This document shows, one piece after another, positions 1-6,515 of a DNA stretch of 18,230 nucleotides. Made by a program: the position numbers and the translations under genes. The notes under the pieces were generated by a model. The model did no database searches, had not been told where the DNA came from, and worked only from the letters and a program-made list of their open reading frames with translations. The stretch's first letter is position 1. Each line of letters begins with the position of its first letter. The DNA lies in contig JBNJDE010000039.1 of assembly GCA_051744605.1 (NCBI GenBank), forward strand, positions 1-18,230, written 5' to 3'. Source of the stretch: Halanaeroarchaeum sp051744605 (GTDB lineage Archaea; Halobacteriota; Halobacteria; Halobacteriales; Halobacteriaceae).

Positions 1-550
1 CGACCGCTGCCCGTAAGGTCTGTGTCTCGGTGTCGGTGAGTTCCCGGAGCCCGACGATGACGTCCCGAAGTGCCTCGACGTTGTTGGTAATATCGTAGTA
101 ATCGACGAGATCGATAGTCGATTCGGATTCGACGGTGAACTCGTTGTTCTTATCGAGTTCGGCGAGTGCCACATCAGCGTCCGCCGCACGATCGAAGCCG
201 ATGTTCCAGAGCTCGCTTCCGTCGTCGATGACGAACGGGCCAACGATGTAGCCGTCGTTTTCGAGGATCGTCCGCATCGCCTTCGTCTCGTCGATAGACG
301 ACCGCAATTCGGCGACACTTCCCTTTTTCGAGAGTAAATCGACGCTGCGGAAATGTTCGGATTGCCGTAACTTCGAAATGCTCCGTTCGATAGTCTCCTC
401 CCGTTCGCCCGCCATCAGTATGTGCGTTTCGAGCGCCCGTCGATCGTGTTTGAAGTCCCACTGCGTGGCATAGAACGTGACGTCGTGCGCTATTGTCGTC
501 TCGATATATGGACAGTCGTACTGTACCATATCGAGTTGTAGGGACTTCAT
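1..550 (-). CDS. Bat-type HTH transcriptional regulator, 5' part (runs off the window)
   Basis: An uninterrupted minus-strand frame starts at the ATG at 550-548 and stays open for 183 codons to the window edge, so the C-terminus is missing. The N-terminus (MKSLQLDMVQYDCPYIETT) and the later stretch DGSELWNIGFDR at residues 110-121 resemble the sensor-like N-terminal domain of haloarchaeal regulators that end in a bacterio-opsin-activator (HTH_10) helix-turn-helix. The last visible residues, LTDTETQTLRAAV, look like the beginning of that HTH_10 domain, so the DNA-binding part would lie just outside the window. The ATG has an AT-rich promoter about 30 bases upstream, consistent with a leaderless transcript. 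It is divergent from the symporter/dehydrogenase operon, with two palindromes in the shared spacer, so it is the obvious candidate regulator of the locus. Family assignment is from memory of the family; the regulatory target is inferred. Confidence 0.8.
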   Translation of the reverse strand, partial: MKSLQLDMVQYDCPYIETTIAHDVTFYATQWDFKHDRRALETHILMAGEREETIERSISKLRQSEHFRSVDLLSKKGSVAELRSSIDETKAMRTILENDGYIVGPFVIDDGSELWNIGFDRAADADVALAELDKNNEFTVESESTIDLVDYYDITNNVEALRDVIVGLRELTDTETQTLRAAV

Positions 551-573
551 ACGCCGACGGTTACGCATAACAT

Positions 574-589
574 TATAAAAATATAATGA
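574..589 (-). promoter_or_regulatory. Promoter of the bat-type regulator
   Basis: On the minus strand an AT-only tract (read as ATTATATTTTTATAATG) is centred about 30 bases before the ATG at 550. That spacing fits a haloarchaeal TATA box and a transcript starting at or just before the start codon. The tract stands out because the surrounding DNA is GC-rich. Confidence 0.5.
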
Positions 590-596
590 TTCATTA
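584..596. promoter_or_regulatory. Inverted repeat TAATGA-T-TCATTA in the divergent spacer
   Basis: Perfect 6-base arms around one central base. It overlaps the upstream edge of the regulator's own TATA region, so a protein bound here could control the regulator gene. Its role as an operator is inference from position and symmetry. Confidence 0.35.
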
Positions 597-609
597 CGGG
601 GATTGGTTT

Positions 610-627
610 TTCCGACCGCGGTCGGAA
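610..627. promoter_or_regulatory. 18-base perfect palindrome, candidate operator
   Basis: TTCCGACCGCGGTCGGAA is perfectly self-complementary over 18 bases and lies in the divergent spacer between the regulator (start 550) and operon A (start 766). It is about 90 bases upstream of the operon A TATA box. It is followed by no T-run and sits upstream of both genes, so a terminator is unlikely; a binding site for a dimeric regulator is more likely. No copy was seen upstream of operon B. Confidence 0.4.
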
Positions 628-711
628 TCCGCCGATGACCGCAAATTGCGATGATTCGGAAGGTTGGGAATGGCGTATTCATTCGTGAGTTGACTTTTTG
701 TCACAAAAATG

Positions 712-742
712 GATTATATATCAACCCGCCCGTTTTCGCCGG
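712..742 (+). promoter_or_regulatory. Promoter of operon A, copy 1 of a 31-base shared element
   Basis: The element begins GATTATATATCAACCCGCC and ends GTTTTCGCCGG. It contains the TATA box TATATA (715-720) and the DNA between that box and the expected transcription start near 743. It matches 3882-3912 at 29 of 31 positions. TATATA is 51 bases before the ATG at 766, against 50 bases in the second copy. Conservation reaching well past the TATA box suggests a shared operator or shared leader start in addition to a core promoter. Confidence 0.75.
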
Positions 743-765
743 ATAAAGACGGTTATCTATGCAGG

Positions 766-1641
766 ATGGTAGACGATCAACCGGATTCCGGCGAGAGTAT
801 CGAACCTCCAGAGATCACCACGGAGGACATCATGCGGATTCCTGACCCGCATTTCACGGAAGACAACGTCGCCATCGTAACTGGCGCAGCCTCCGGCATT
901 GGGCGTGCAACGGCGATCGCGTTGGCGGGAAACGGTCTCACGGCCGTTGCAACCGACGTCGACGAGGAAGGGCTCGATGAGACGGTCGATAAAGCGGCCG
1001 AACTCGGTCTCGATGGGCGGATCGAACCAGTAGTTGGCGATCTCGCCGAAGACGAAGACATCGAGGACGTCGTGGCGGCTGCCGCGGACCTCGGCCAGAT
1101 TCGTTATGCTACCAACATCGCGGGATTACAGCACATCTCCCCCGTCGATGAGTTCCCGATGGACAAGTGGGATTTCATGTACCAGGTGATGCTGCGGGCG
1201 CCGATGTACCTCTCCAAACTCGTCCTCCCGCACATCGAAGCCACGGATGACGGGGTCGGAGTCATCGGCAACATGGCCTCGGTCCACGGTCACTACGTCA
1301 CACGAGACAAGGCCGCGTACAATACGATGAAATTCGGGCTGCGCGGCCTCACCCAGTCGATCGCCGCGGAAAGCCAGGGGAAGCTGCGTTCGTTCTCGGT
1401 CAGTACGGGCTACGTGAAGACCCCACTCGTCCTCAATCAGATCGAGGACACGGCTAACGAGCGCGGGATCACCGAGCGAGAGGTCGTCGAAGACGTCATG
1501 CTCGGACAGGCTCGCATCAAAGAAATGATGGAACCCATCGAGGTGGGCAACCTGTTCGCGTTCGGGCTCTCGAACCACGCTCGCCACCTCAACGGTGGCG
1601 ATCTCCTCTGGGATGGAGGGTACGTGAAGACCTATGAGTGA
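766..1641 (+). CDS. SDR-family dehydrogenase, 3-hydroxybutyrate dehydrogenase-like
   Basis: 291 residues from the ATG at 766. After an acidic N-terminal extension (about residues 1-33) comes a Rossmann fold with the cofactor motif TGAASGIG (39-46), the NIAG element (117-120), catalytic Ser172, and Tyr185-x3-Lys189 (YNTMK). The stretch LQHISPVDEFPMDKWD (121-136) and the region around GYVKTPLVLNQI (215-226) resemble bacterial D-3-hydroxybutyrate dehydrogenases, which oxidise 3-hydroxybutyrate to acetoacetate with NAD+. The frame stays open to an ATG at 709, but that codon overlaps the conserved promoter element. Starting at 766 gives the same TATA-to-start distance as operon B. It is the first gene of an operon that also encodes a symporter. 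Fold and dehydrogenase class are sure; the exact substrate is inferred. Other 3-hydroxyacids are possible. Confidence 0.85.
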   Translation: MVDDQPDSGESIEPPEITTEDIMRIPDPHFTEDNVAIVTGAASGIGRATAIALAGNGLTAVATDVDEEGLDETVDKAAELGLDGRIEPVVGDLAEDEDIEDVVAAAADLGQIRYATNIAGLQHISPVDEFPMDKWDFMYQVMLRAPMYLSKLVLPHIEATDDGVGVIGNMASVHGHYVTRDKAAYNTMKFGLRGLTQSIAAESQGKLRSFSVSTGYVKTPLVLNQIEDTANERGITEREVVEDVMLGQARIKEMMEPIEVGNLFAFGLSNHARHLNGGDLLWDGGYVKTYE

Positions 1642-1698
1642 ACGCCATATCGACAGCATCGGCCCGTCTATGCTGGGGTATCCGACGGGGGTGCGGTC

Positions 1699-2187
1699 AT
1701 GTTAGACGGATACGTCGAAATCGAGGGGCTCGTCACACCGCTCATGCTATTGAGCGGCGTCCTGTGGACCGCCGTCCTGGGGCTGGGCCTCGCGGGATAC
1801 TGGTTCGTCGCACTCCTCCTGTCGGTGTTTCTCCTCCATCCGTGGTTCATCATCGGGGCGAGCCACGATGGGAAAATCTCCACGAAACTCCTCGTCTTCC
1901 CCCTGGCGGTCTGGACCGTCCTCAACCTGAGCGCCTACATCCTGGCCGAACACTACGCATCCATCGGCGCTGACGCGCTCGAGGGTGCACTCGTGACCGG
2001 GTTCCATCCCTCCTTCGCCGCCGTATACTGGCTATACTGGATCGGCGGGTTCATGACCCTGGTCCTGGCCTACGGGCTGTTCTTCAGGAGCGAATTCCTC
2101 CCGGAAGGAAAGTGGGACGAATTCCTGGCCGAACTCGATGAGATCGAATCCGAAGACAACGATGACGATCAGGAGGTGACCGCCTGA
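1699..2187 (+). CDS. Small membrane protein, putative symporter subunit
   Basis: 162 residues, not recognised as a named family. Four hydrophobic segments are visible at about residues 11-33, 34-54, 63-84 and 104-129. They are followed by a very acidic cytoplasmic-type tail (DEFLAELDEIESEDNDDDQEV). The stop codon overlaps the start of the symporter by one base (TGATG). The gene's last codons carry the symporter's ribosome binding site, AGGAGGTGA at 2171-2179, so the two are translationally coupled. This arrangement recalls bacterial and archaeal solute:sodium symporters that come with a short membrane subunit encoded just upstream (DUF485 or DUF4212 types), but this protein is longer than those and no match to them was recognised. 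A role as accessory subunit is inferred from the coupling. Confidence 0.7.
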   Translation: MLDGYVEIEGLVTPLMLLSGVLWTAVLGLGLAGYWFVALLLSVFLLHPWFIIGASHDGKISTKLLVFPLAVWTVLNLSAYILAEHYASIGADALEGALVTGFHPSFAAVYWLYWIGGFMTLVLAYGLFFRSEFLPEGKWDEFLAELDEIESEDNDDDQEVTA

Positions 2188-3701
2188 TGGCAGAATTCAT
2201 CGTCACGGCGTGGGTCGTGCTGTTCGTCATCTCCGTGTTCGCCGTCGGGATGTACAGTCAGCGACTCGTCAGCTCCTCGGACGAATTCTACGGGGCGACG
2301 AAACTGTTCGGTGCGGCAGTGATCACGCTCGCCAGTATGTCCGGCGTGATGAGCGCGTTCGGTTTCATCGGTGGGCCGGGACTGGTCTATCAGCTGGGCA
2401 CCTCCTCGCTCTGGATGACCTTCGCCGTCGGGCCCGCTTTCGCAATCGCGTACTGGATCATCGGAAAGCGCGTCCGGGGGATGGCAGATGCGGCGGATAT
2501 CGGGACGCTCGGCGATATCGCCGACGAACGATTCGATAGTGGCGCGATACGTGCGATGCTCGCGCTCATCATCTTTCTCGCGACGATCTCGTATCTCGCC
2601 TCGCAGGTTGCAGGGGGCGGGTACGTCCTCGCGGAACTTCTCGGGGTCAATCAAGCCGTCGCAGTCTGGCTGGTCTTCGGCCTCATGATCGTATACGTAG
2701 CGGCGGGTGGGATGGCCTCTGCACAACTCGCCGGGGCGTACACTGGGGCCGTGATGTTGATCGGCGTCGTCGGCGTCGTCGTCGGCTTCTTCCAGGTCGC
2801 CGGCAGCATGGAACAGATGACGATGACGGTAGCGACGGCAGGAGAGGTGTCGTCTGGGGACATCGTGAAGGCATTCACACCACAACTCCTCAACGGCTGG
2901 GGGCTCGCAAAAGACGGCGCACCGGGGCTTCTGCTAATCTGGCCGATCGTGTTCTCACTCGGCGTCATGGGACAGCCGACGGTGCTCCAGCGGATGTTCT
3001 CCATCGACAAGCCGACGGGGCTTCGCTCGGTGGGGCTGATCAGCGGCGTCACGTACGCAATCGGCAGCCTGTTGTGGATGCTCATCGGCTTCGTCGCCCT
3101 TCAGATGGTCGCTTCTGGGACGATCGAGCCGTTTACGAACCCCGACCTGGCCGCGTTCAAGTTCGTGGATCAGTTGCACGTCGTCATTCAGATGATCGTT
3201 TACGGTGGACTCGTGGCAGCCATCATGTCCACCGCGGCCTTCTTCATGTCGCTCGCATCCGGAGCCATCGCCCGGGACCTTCCACGGGCGTTCGGGATCG
3301 AAATGAGTGACAGTAGAGAAACGTGGCTCGGCCGAGCGACGGTCGTCGTCATCGGCGTCTTCTCCGTCCTCTTCGGCCTGTACGGTGGCCACCTCGTCGC
3401 CATCCTCGGCACGTTCGGCTGGGGGACGTACGTCAGCGGGACGATCCCCGCCGTCGTCGTCGGGCTGCTCTGGAAGGGGGCCAGCCGAGAAGGCGTGACG
3501 GCCGGACTCGCTGTCTCGCTCGTCCTGAACATCGTATTGCTCGCCGCGACCCAGATGGGCTTCGCGTTCCCCATCGGGATGGACTTCTACTTCGTCGTGA
3601 TCGCGGTCTCGATAGCCGTGACCATCTTCGTCTCCGCCGTGACGAACGGCGCCAGCGGCGAGAACGTGCCCGAGCACATCAAACCGGTGTTCGATCTGTA
3701 G
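2187..3701 (+). CDS. Sodium:solute symporter (SSS family)
   Basis: 504 residues, the usual length for the family, with about 13 hydrophobic segments. Family hallmarks are the GG-M-A-containing helix (GGMASAQLAGAY, 174-185), the motif GQPTVLQRMFSI (262-273) and the helix ending SLASGAIARDL (355-365), where the second sodium site usually lies. At that site many SSS proteins have two adjacent serines; here the sequence reads A-S-G, so one side chain is replaced by glycine. It should import an organic acid or similar solute with Na+. A full AGGAGGTGA ribosome binding site precedes the start by 7 bases. Its position behind a 3-hydroxybutyrate-dehydrogenase-like gene, and the promoter shared with a thiolase/CoA-transferase operon, suggest a short hydroxy- or oxo-acid as substrate; this is inference. 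Confidence 0.9.
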   Translation: MAEFIVTAWVVLFVISVFAVGMYSQRLVSSSDEFYGATKLFGAAVITLASMSGVMSAFGFIGGPGLVYQLGTSSLWMTFAVGPAFAIAYWIIGKRVRGMADAADIGTLGDIADERFDSGAIRAMLALIIFLATISYLASQVAGGGYVLAELLGVNQAVAVWLVFGLMIVYVAAGGMASAQLAGAYTGAVMLIGVVGVVVGFFQVAGSMEQMTMTVATAGEVSSGDIVKAFTPQLLNGWGLAKDGAPGLLLIWPIVFSLGVMGQPTVLQRMFSIDKPTGLRSVGLISGVTYAIGSLLWMLIGFVALQMVASGTIEPFTNPDLAAFKFVDQLHVVIQMIVYGGLVAAIMSTAAFFMSLASGAIARDLPRAFGIEMSDSRETWLGRATVVVIGVFSVLFGLYGGHLVAILGTFGWGTYVSGTIPAVVVGLLWKGASREGVTAGLAVSLVLNIVLLAATQMGFAFPIGMDFYFVVIAVSIAVTIFVSAVTNGASGENVPEHIKPVFDL

Positions 3702-3708
3702 GAGGTGA
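3701..3708 (+). promoter_or_regulatory. Strong ribosome binding site for the 22-aa membrane peptide
   Basis: GGAGGTGA begins on the last base of the symporter stop codon and lies 6 bases before the ATG at 3715. It is a full-length complement to the archaeal 16S 3' end. This is the main reason to accept so short a reading frame. Confidence 0.65.
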
Positions 3709-3714
3709 CAGGAT

Positions 3715-3783
3715 ATGATATGGATACTCGGATTCCTGGCGATGGTCGTCGTAATCCTCGTAGTGTTGTTCAGCAAAATCTGA
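3715..3783 (+). CDS. 22-residue single-helix membrane miniprotein
   Basis: The frame encodes 22 residues: it begins MIWILGFLAMVVV and ends VLFSKI. Nearly the whole chain is hydrophobic, with only one charged residue (Lys21) next to the C-terminus, so it would form one transmembrane helix. It starts 13 bases after the symporter stop codon and has an 8-base ribosome binding site at ideal distance. Very small membrane partners (about 30 residues) are known for some bacterial amino-acid importers, such as MetS with MetP, and for some archaeal symporters. The placement here suggests a similar accessory role. No family match was recognised. The weak point is length: the frame alone is too short to be significant, and support comes from the ribosome binding site, the hydrophobic composition and the operon position. 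Confidence 0.55.
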   Translation: MIWILGFLAMVVVILVVLFSKI

Positions 3784-3816
3784 CCCACGAGTGAGAACAG
3801 GTCACCTCGACCGCCG

Positions 3817-3823
3817 ATTTTTC
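3817..3823 (+). terminator. Possible T-rich terminator after operon A
   Basis: A five-T run (3818-3822) follows the miniprotein gene by 34 bases in otherwise GC-rich DNA. Short T-tracts without a hairpin can end archaeal transcription. A small inverted repeat, CGTTC-AG-GAACG (3835-3846), lies just beyond it. Confidence 0.3.
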
Positions 3824-3881
3824 CTCGCAGATCCCGTTCAGGAACGCTCGTCCGTCAGCATCCCGTATCATTGCGGATATT

Positions 3882-3912
3882 GATTATATATCAACCCGCC
3901 GTTTTTCGCCGG
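3882..3912 (+). promoter_or_regulatory. Promoter of operon B, copy 2 of the shared element
   Basis: It begins with the same 19 bases as the operon A promoter (GATTATATATCAACCCGCC) and again ends TTTTCGCCGG; the two copies differ at only two positions. TATATA (3885-3890) lies 50 bases before the ATG at 3935. Flanking DNA on both sides is not similar between the copies, so the match is confined to the core promoter and the first transcribed bases. Confidence 0.75.
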
Positions 3913-3934
3913 TAGCCCCCCACTAGTCCAGTAC

Positions 3935-5104
3935 ATGGAACGGGTACTAATCGCAGGAACCAGTTCGACTTCGTTCGGCGAACATCCGGAGACGGCTGGT
4001 CGCGAACTCTTCGCCGAGGCGGCCACCGGAGCGCTCTCGGACGCGGACGTGGCCGACGAGGACGTCGACGCCCTCTACTACGGAAATTTCATGGGCGAAA
4101 TCGCGGAGAAACAGGGCCACCAGGGACCACTCATGGCATCGATGGCCGGGCTTCCGGTCGTCCCGGCAACACGCGTCGAGAGTGCCTGTGCCTCGGGTGG
4201 ATACGCCGTTGCCGAAGCGGTCTCCGCCATCCGAGGCGGTATGGCCGATGTCGTCCTCGTCGGCGGAGCGGAGCGAATGACCAACCTCGATACGCCCGCG
4301 GTTACCGACGCGTTGGCGCGAGCGGCGGACGACCTCCACGAAGTCCGACCGGGGATCACCTTCCCGGGAGCATACGCCCTCCTGGCGACAGCGTACATGG
4401 ACGAGTATGGAGGGGCGAGGGACGACCTGGCGGCGATTGCGCAGAAAAACCACGCAAACGCGGCATCGAATCCGAAAGCCCAGTTTCAGTTCGAGATCAC
4501 CAAGGAGAAGGCACTGGACGCACCGATGGTCGCCGAGCCGCTCGGCCTCTACGACGCCTGCCCCATCACCGACGGGGCCAGTGCACTCGTCATGGTCTCG
4601 GAATCATTCGCGAGCGAGATCGGACTCGACGCGACGGTCGCGGTCACCGGATCGGGGAAAGGGACCGCGCCACTGGCCCTTCAGGAGCGGGACTCGCTCG
4701 TCGAGACCACGGCGGCGGCCGACGCGGCGAAGACCGCCTACGAGCAGGCCGGCATCGACCCGGACGACATCGACCTCGCCGAAGTACACGACTGTTTCAC
4801 GATCGCCGAAGTGCTCGCCCTGGAAGCGCTTGGACTGTACGATGCCGGCGAAGCGATCTCCGCAGCCAACGACGGAGAGACAACGGCCGACGGTGACGTT
4901 CCCGTCAACCTCTCCGGTGGGCTCAAGGCCAAAGGCCATCCCGTTGGGACGACCGGCGTAAGTCAACTCGTGGAGTTGACCCACCTGCTCGAAGGGGACC
5001 ATCCCAACGCGGACGCCGTCCCCGAAGCAACCATCGGCGTGACACACAACGCGGGCGGAACAGTCGCATCAGCGGCCGTCCACGTCCTGGAGGTGGTCGC
5101 ATGA
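3935..5104 (+). CDS. Thiolase (archaeal SCP2/SCP-x type)
   Basis: 389 residues. The nucleophile lies in VESACASGGYA (Cys85), with His285 in EVHDCF and His335 in KGHPVGTTG. The C-terminal position where bacterial thiolases have their second catalytic cysteine reads HNAGG (371-375) and has no cysteine, as in archaeal SCP2-type thiolases. The enzyme would join or split acyl-CoA and acetyl-CoA; with a CoA transferase in the same operon the splitting direction (for example acetoacetyl-CoA to two acetyl-CoA) is likely. Its stop overlaps the start of the DUF35 gene by four bases (ATGA). In many archaea such a thiolase and a DUF35 protein form a complex with HMG-CoA synthase; here no HMG-CoA synthase is present and a CoA transferase follows. 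Family is sure; acyl chain specificity cannot be read from the sequence. Confidence 0.9.
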   Translation: MERVLIAGTSSTSFGEHPETAGRELFAEAATGALSDADVADEDVDALYYGNFMGEIAEKQGHQGPLMASMAGLPVVPATRVESACASGGYAVAEAVSAIRGGMADVVLVGGAERMTNLDTPAVTDALARAADDLHEVRPGITFPGAYALLATAYMDEYGGARDDLAAIAQKNHANAASNPKAQFQFEITKEKALDAPMVAEPLGLYDACPITDGASALVMVSESFASEIGLDATVAVTGSGKGTAPLALQERDSLVETTAAADAAKTAYEQAGIDPDDIDLAEVHDCFTIAEVLALEALGLYDAGEAISAANDGETTADGDVPVNLSGGLKAKGHPVGTTGVSQLVELTHLLEGDHPNADAVPEATIGVTHNAGGTVASAAVHVLEVVA

Positions 5105-5493
5105 GCGACGGCGATGAACCGGTCCGAGATGGTATCTACGACGATTTTCTCGACGCTGTCGAGAAGGGTGAGGGCTACTATCTCGACACGGGCGAAGACG
5201 TCACGGTCCCGCCGGGAACGATCGTCCCGGAAACCGAACCGGCGGGCGGTGATGAACGGCCACTCCCCGAGGAGGGCGAAATTCGGAGTTACACGGTCAT
5301 CCACGCGGCCCATCCAGCGTTTGCCCATGATGCCCCGTACGTCGTTGCCATCGCCGACCTCGGCCCCGTCAGGGTGACGGGACAGGTGCGTGGTGTCGAA
5401 GCGGCCGATGTCGACGTGGGAATGACGGTGCACCCGACGGTCGAATCGACTGGCGACAGACGATTTCTGGCGTTCGAACCAGCCACGGAGTGA
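5101..5493 (+). CDS. DUF35 OB-fold protein without the zinc-ribbon cysteines
   Basis: 130 residues. The C-terminal half, from about residue 60, has the OB-fold pattern of DUF35 acyl-CoA-associated proteins (IRSYTVIHAAHPAFAHDAPYVVA, then a GQVRG turn and VGMTVHP). The family normally has an N-terminal helix followed by a zinc ribbon made of two C-x2-C pairs. Here the helix is present (DGIYDDFLDAVEKGE) but the ribbon segment (about 26-50) contains no cysteine; the whole protein has none. DUF35 proteins bind archaeal thiolases and hold them against a partner enzyme. Its four-base overlap with the thiolase gene supports the same partnership here. GGAGGTGGT at 5089-5097 serves as ribosome binding site. 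Loss of the ribbon may be ordinary for this subgroup; it is not disabling for a scaffold role. Confidence 0.8.
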   Translation: MSDGDEPVRDGIYDDFLDAVEKGEGYYLDTGEDVTVPPGTIVPETEPAGGDERPLPEEGEIRSYTVIHAAHPAFAHDAPYVVAIADLGPVRVTGQVRGVEAADVDVGMTVHPTVESTGDRRFLAFEPATE

Positions 5494-5499
5494 TACAGC

Positions 5500-6510
5500 A
5501 TGAACGTAATCGACGAAGGCGAGGGAAAACTCGTGGGATGGGAACATCCCGACGACGTTCGACAGTGGAACAGGACCGAAAAATCGCGCTCCTTCGAGGA
5601 CAAACGGACGTCCGCCGAAGCGGCCGTGGATGAATTCGTCTCCGATGGCGACCTGATCGCCAGCGGTGGCTTCGGACACGTTCGCATTTCGACGCCGATC
5701 CTGCACGAGATCATCCGACAGAACGTCTCGGATCTGACGATGTCGGGCAAGACGGCCGTCTTCGATCTGGACTTGCTCATGGCCGCAGGCGCCGTCTCGG
5801 CGGTGGAGGTGGCGTACTCCTTCGCTCACGAGACACGAGGCCTGGCACCCGCAGGACGGAGAAAGGTCGAGAGTGGTGAGGTCGAGGTTGTGGCCGAAGC
5901 GAGCAACGCAACGCTGCAGTGGCGGTTCCTGGCGGCGAGTATGGGAATTCCGTTCATCCCGGCACGGATTCTCAACGGAACGGATACCTTCGAGAAGAGT
6001 TCGGCGATCGTAGTCGAGGATCCGTGGTCGGGCGACCCGATACCCCTGTTACCGGCGTGTTACCCCGACGTCGCGGTCATTCACGTGTCGAAAGCCGACA
6101 AATACGGTAATGGGGTCATCGACGGGATCAGCGTCGAGGATCCCGAACTCGCCGGCGCCGCGAAACGAGTGGTTCTCACCGCCGAGAAAATCGTCGAAAC
6201 TGAGGAAATCCGCGCAGATTCGAAGGGGGCCGAAATCCCATTCTTCCAGACGGACGCCGTCGTCGAAGCGCCGTATGGCAGTCATCCAGGTGAGATGCCC
6301 ACGGAATATTACTTCGACGAGGAGCACTTATCGGAGTGGTTGGAACTCTCACAGACTGAAGACGGGGTCGAGGAATACGTCGAGAAGTACATCGAATCGA
6401 CGTCCACCTTCGAAGAGTACCTCGAACTGATCGGGGGCGAACAGCGCCTGGCCGAACTCGAGGCGACCGAGGCGTACGAAATGGACGCGGACTACCCCTG
6501 GGCGAGGTGA
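5500..6510 (+). CDS. CoA-transferase subunit A (glutaconate CoA-transferase type)
   Basis: 336 residues. Similarity to the alpha subunit of glutaconate CoA-transferase (GctA) is visible along the length: DGDLIASGGFGHVRISTP near residue 50, the segment around AASMGIPFIPARILNGTD, then PDVAVIHVSKADKYGNG, and DAVVEAPYGSHPGEMPTEYYFDEEH followed by a long acidic helical tail. Class I CoA transferases move CoA from a donor acyl-CoA to a free acid and need both subunits; the catalytic glutamate is on subunit B. The start has GGAGTGA seven bases upstream, overlapping the DUF35 stop. The same fold is also used by ring-opening hydrolases of steroid degradation (IpdAB), but the overall match to GctA, including the C-terminal tail, is better. 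The free-acid substrate is not determined; acetoacetate is the inference from context. Confidence 0.85.
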   Translation: MNVIDEGEGKLVGWEHPDDVRQWNRTEKSRSFEDKRTSAEAAVDEFVSDGDLIASGGFGHVRISTPILHEIIRQNVSDLTMSGKTAVFDLDLLMAAGAVSAVEVAYSFAHETRGLAPAGRRKVESGEVEVVAEASNATLQWRFLAASMGIPFIPARILNGTDTFEKSSAIVVEDPWSGDPIPLLPACYPDVAVIHVSKADKYGNGVIDGISVEDPELAGAAKRVVLTAEKIVETEEIRADSKGAEIPFFQTDAVVEAPYGSHPGEMPTEYYFDEEHLSEWLELSQTEDGVEEYVEKYIESTSTFEEYLELIGGEQRLAELEATEAYEMDADYPWAR

Positions 6511-6515
6511 TCACA

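Noticed and set aside
646..3880. A second shared motif upstream of both TATA boxes (GATGATTCGG at about 649-658 and its near-complement near 3865)
   Set aside because: Agreement is only about 10 of 13 bases in opposite orientation and at different distances, which is too weak to separate from chance.
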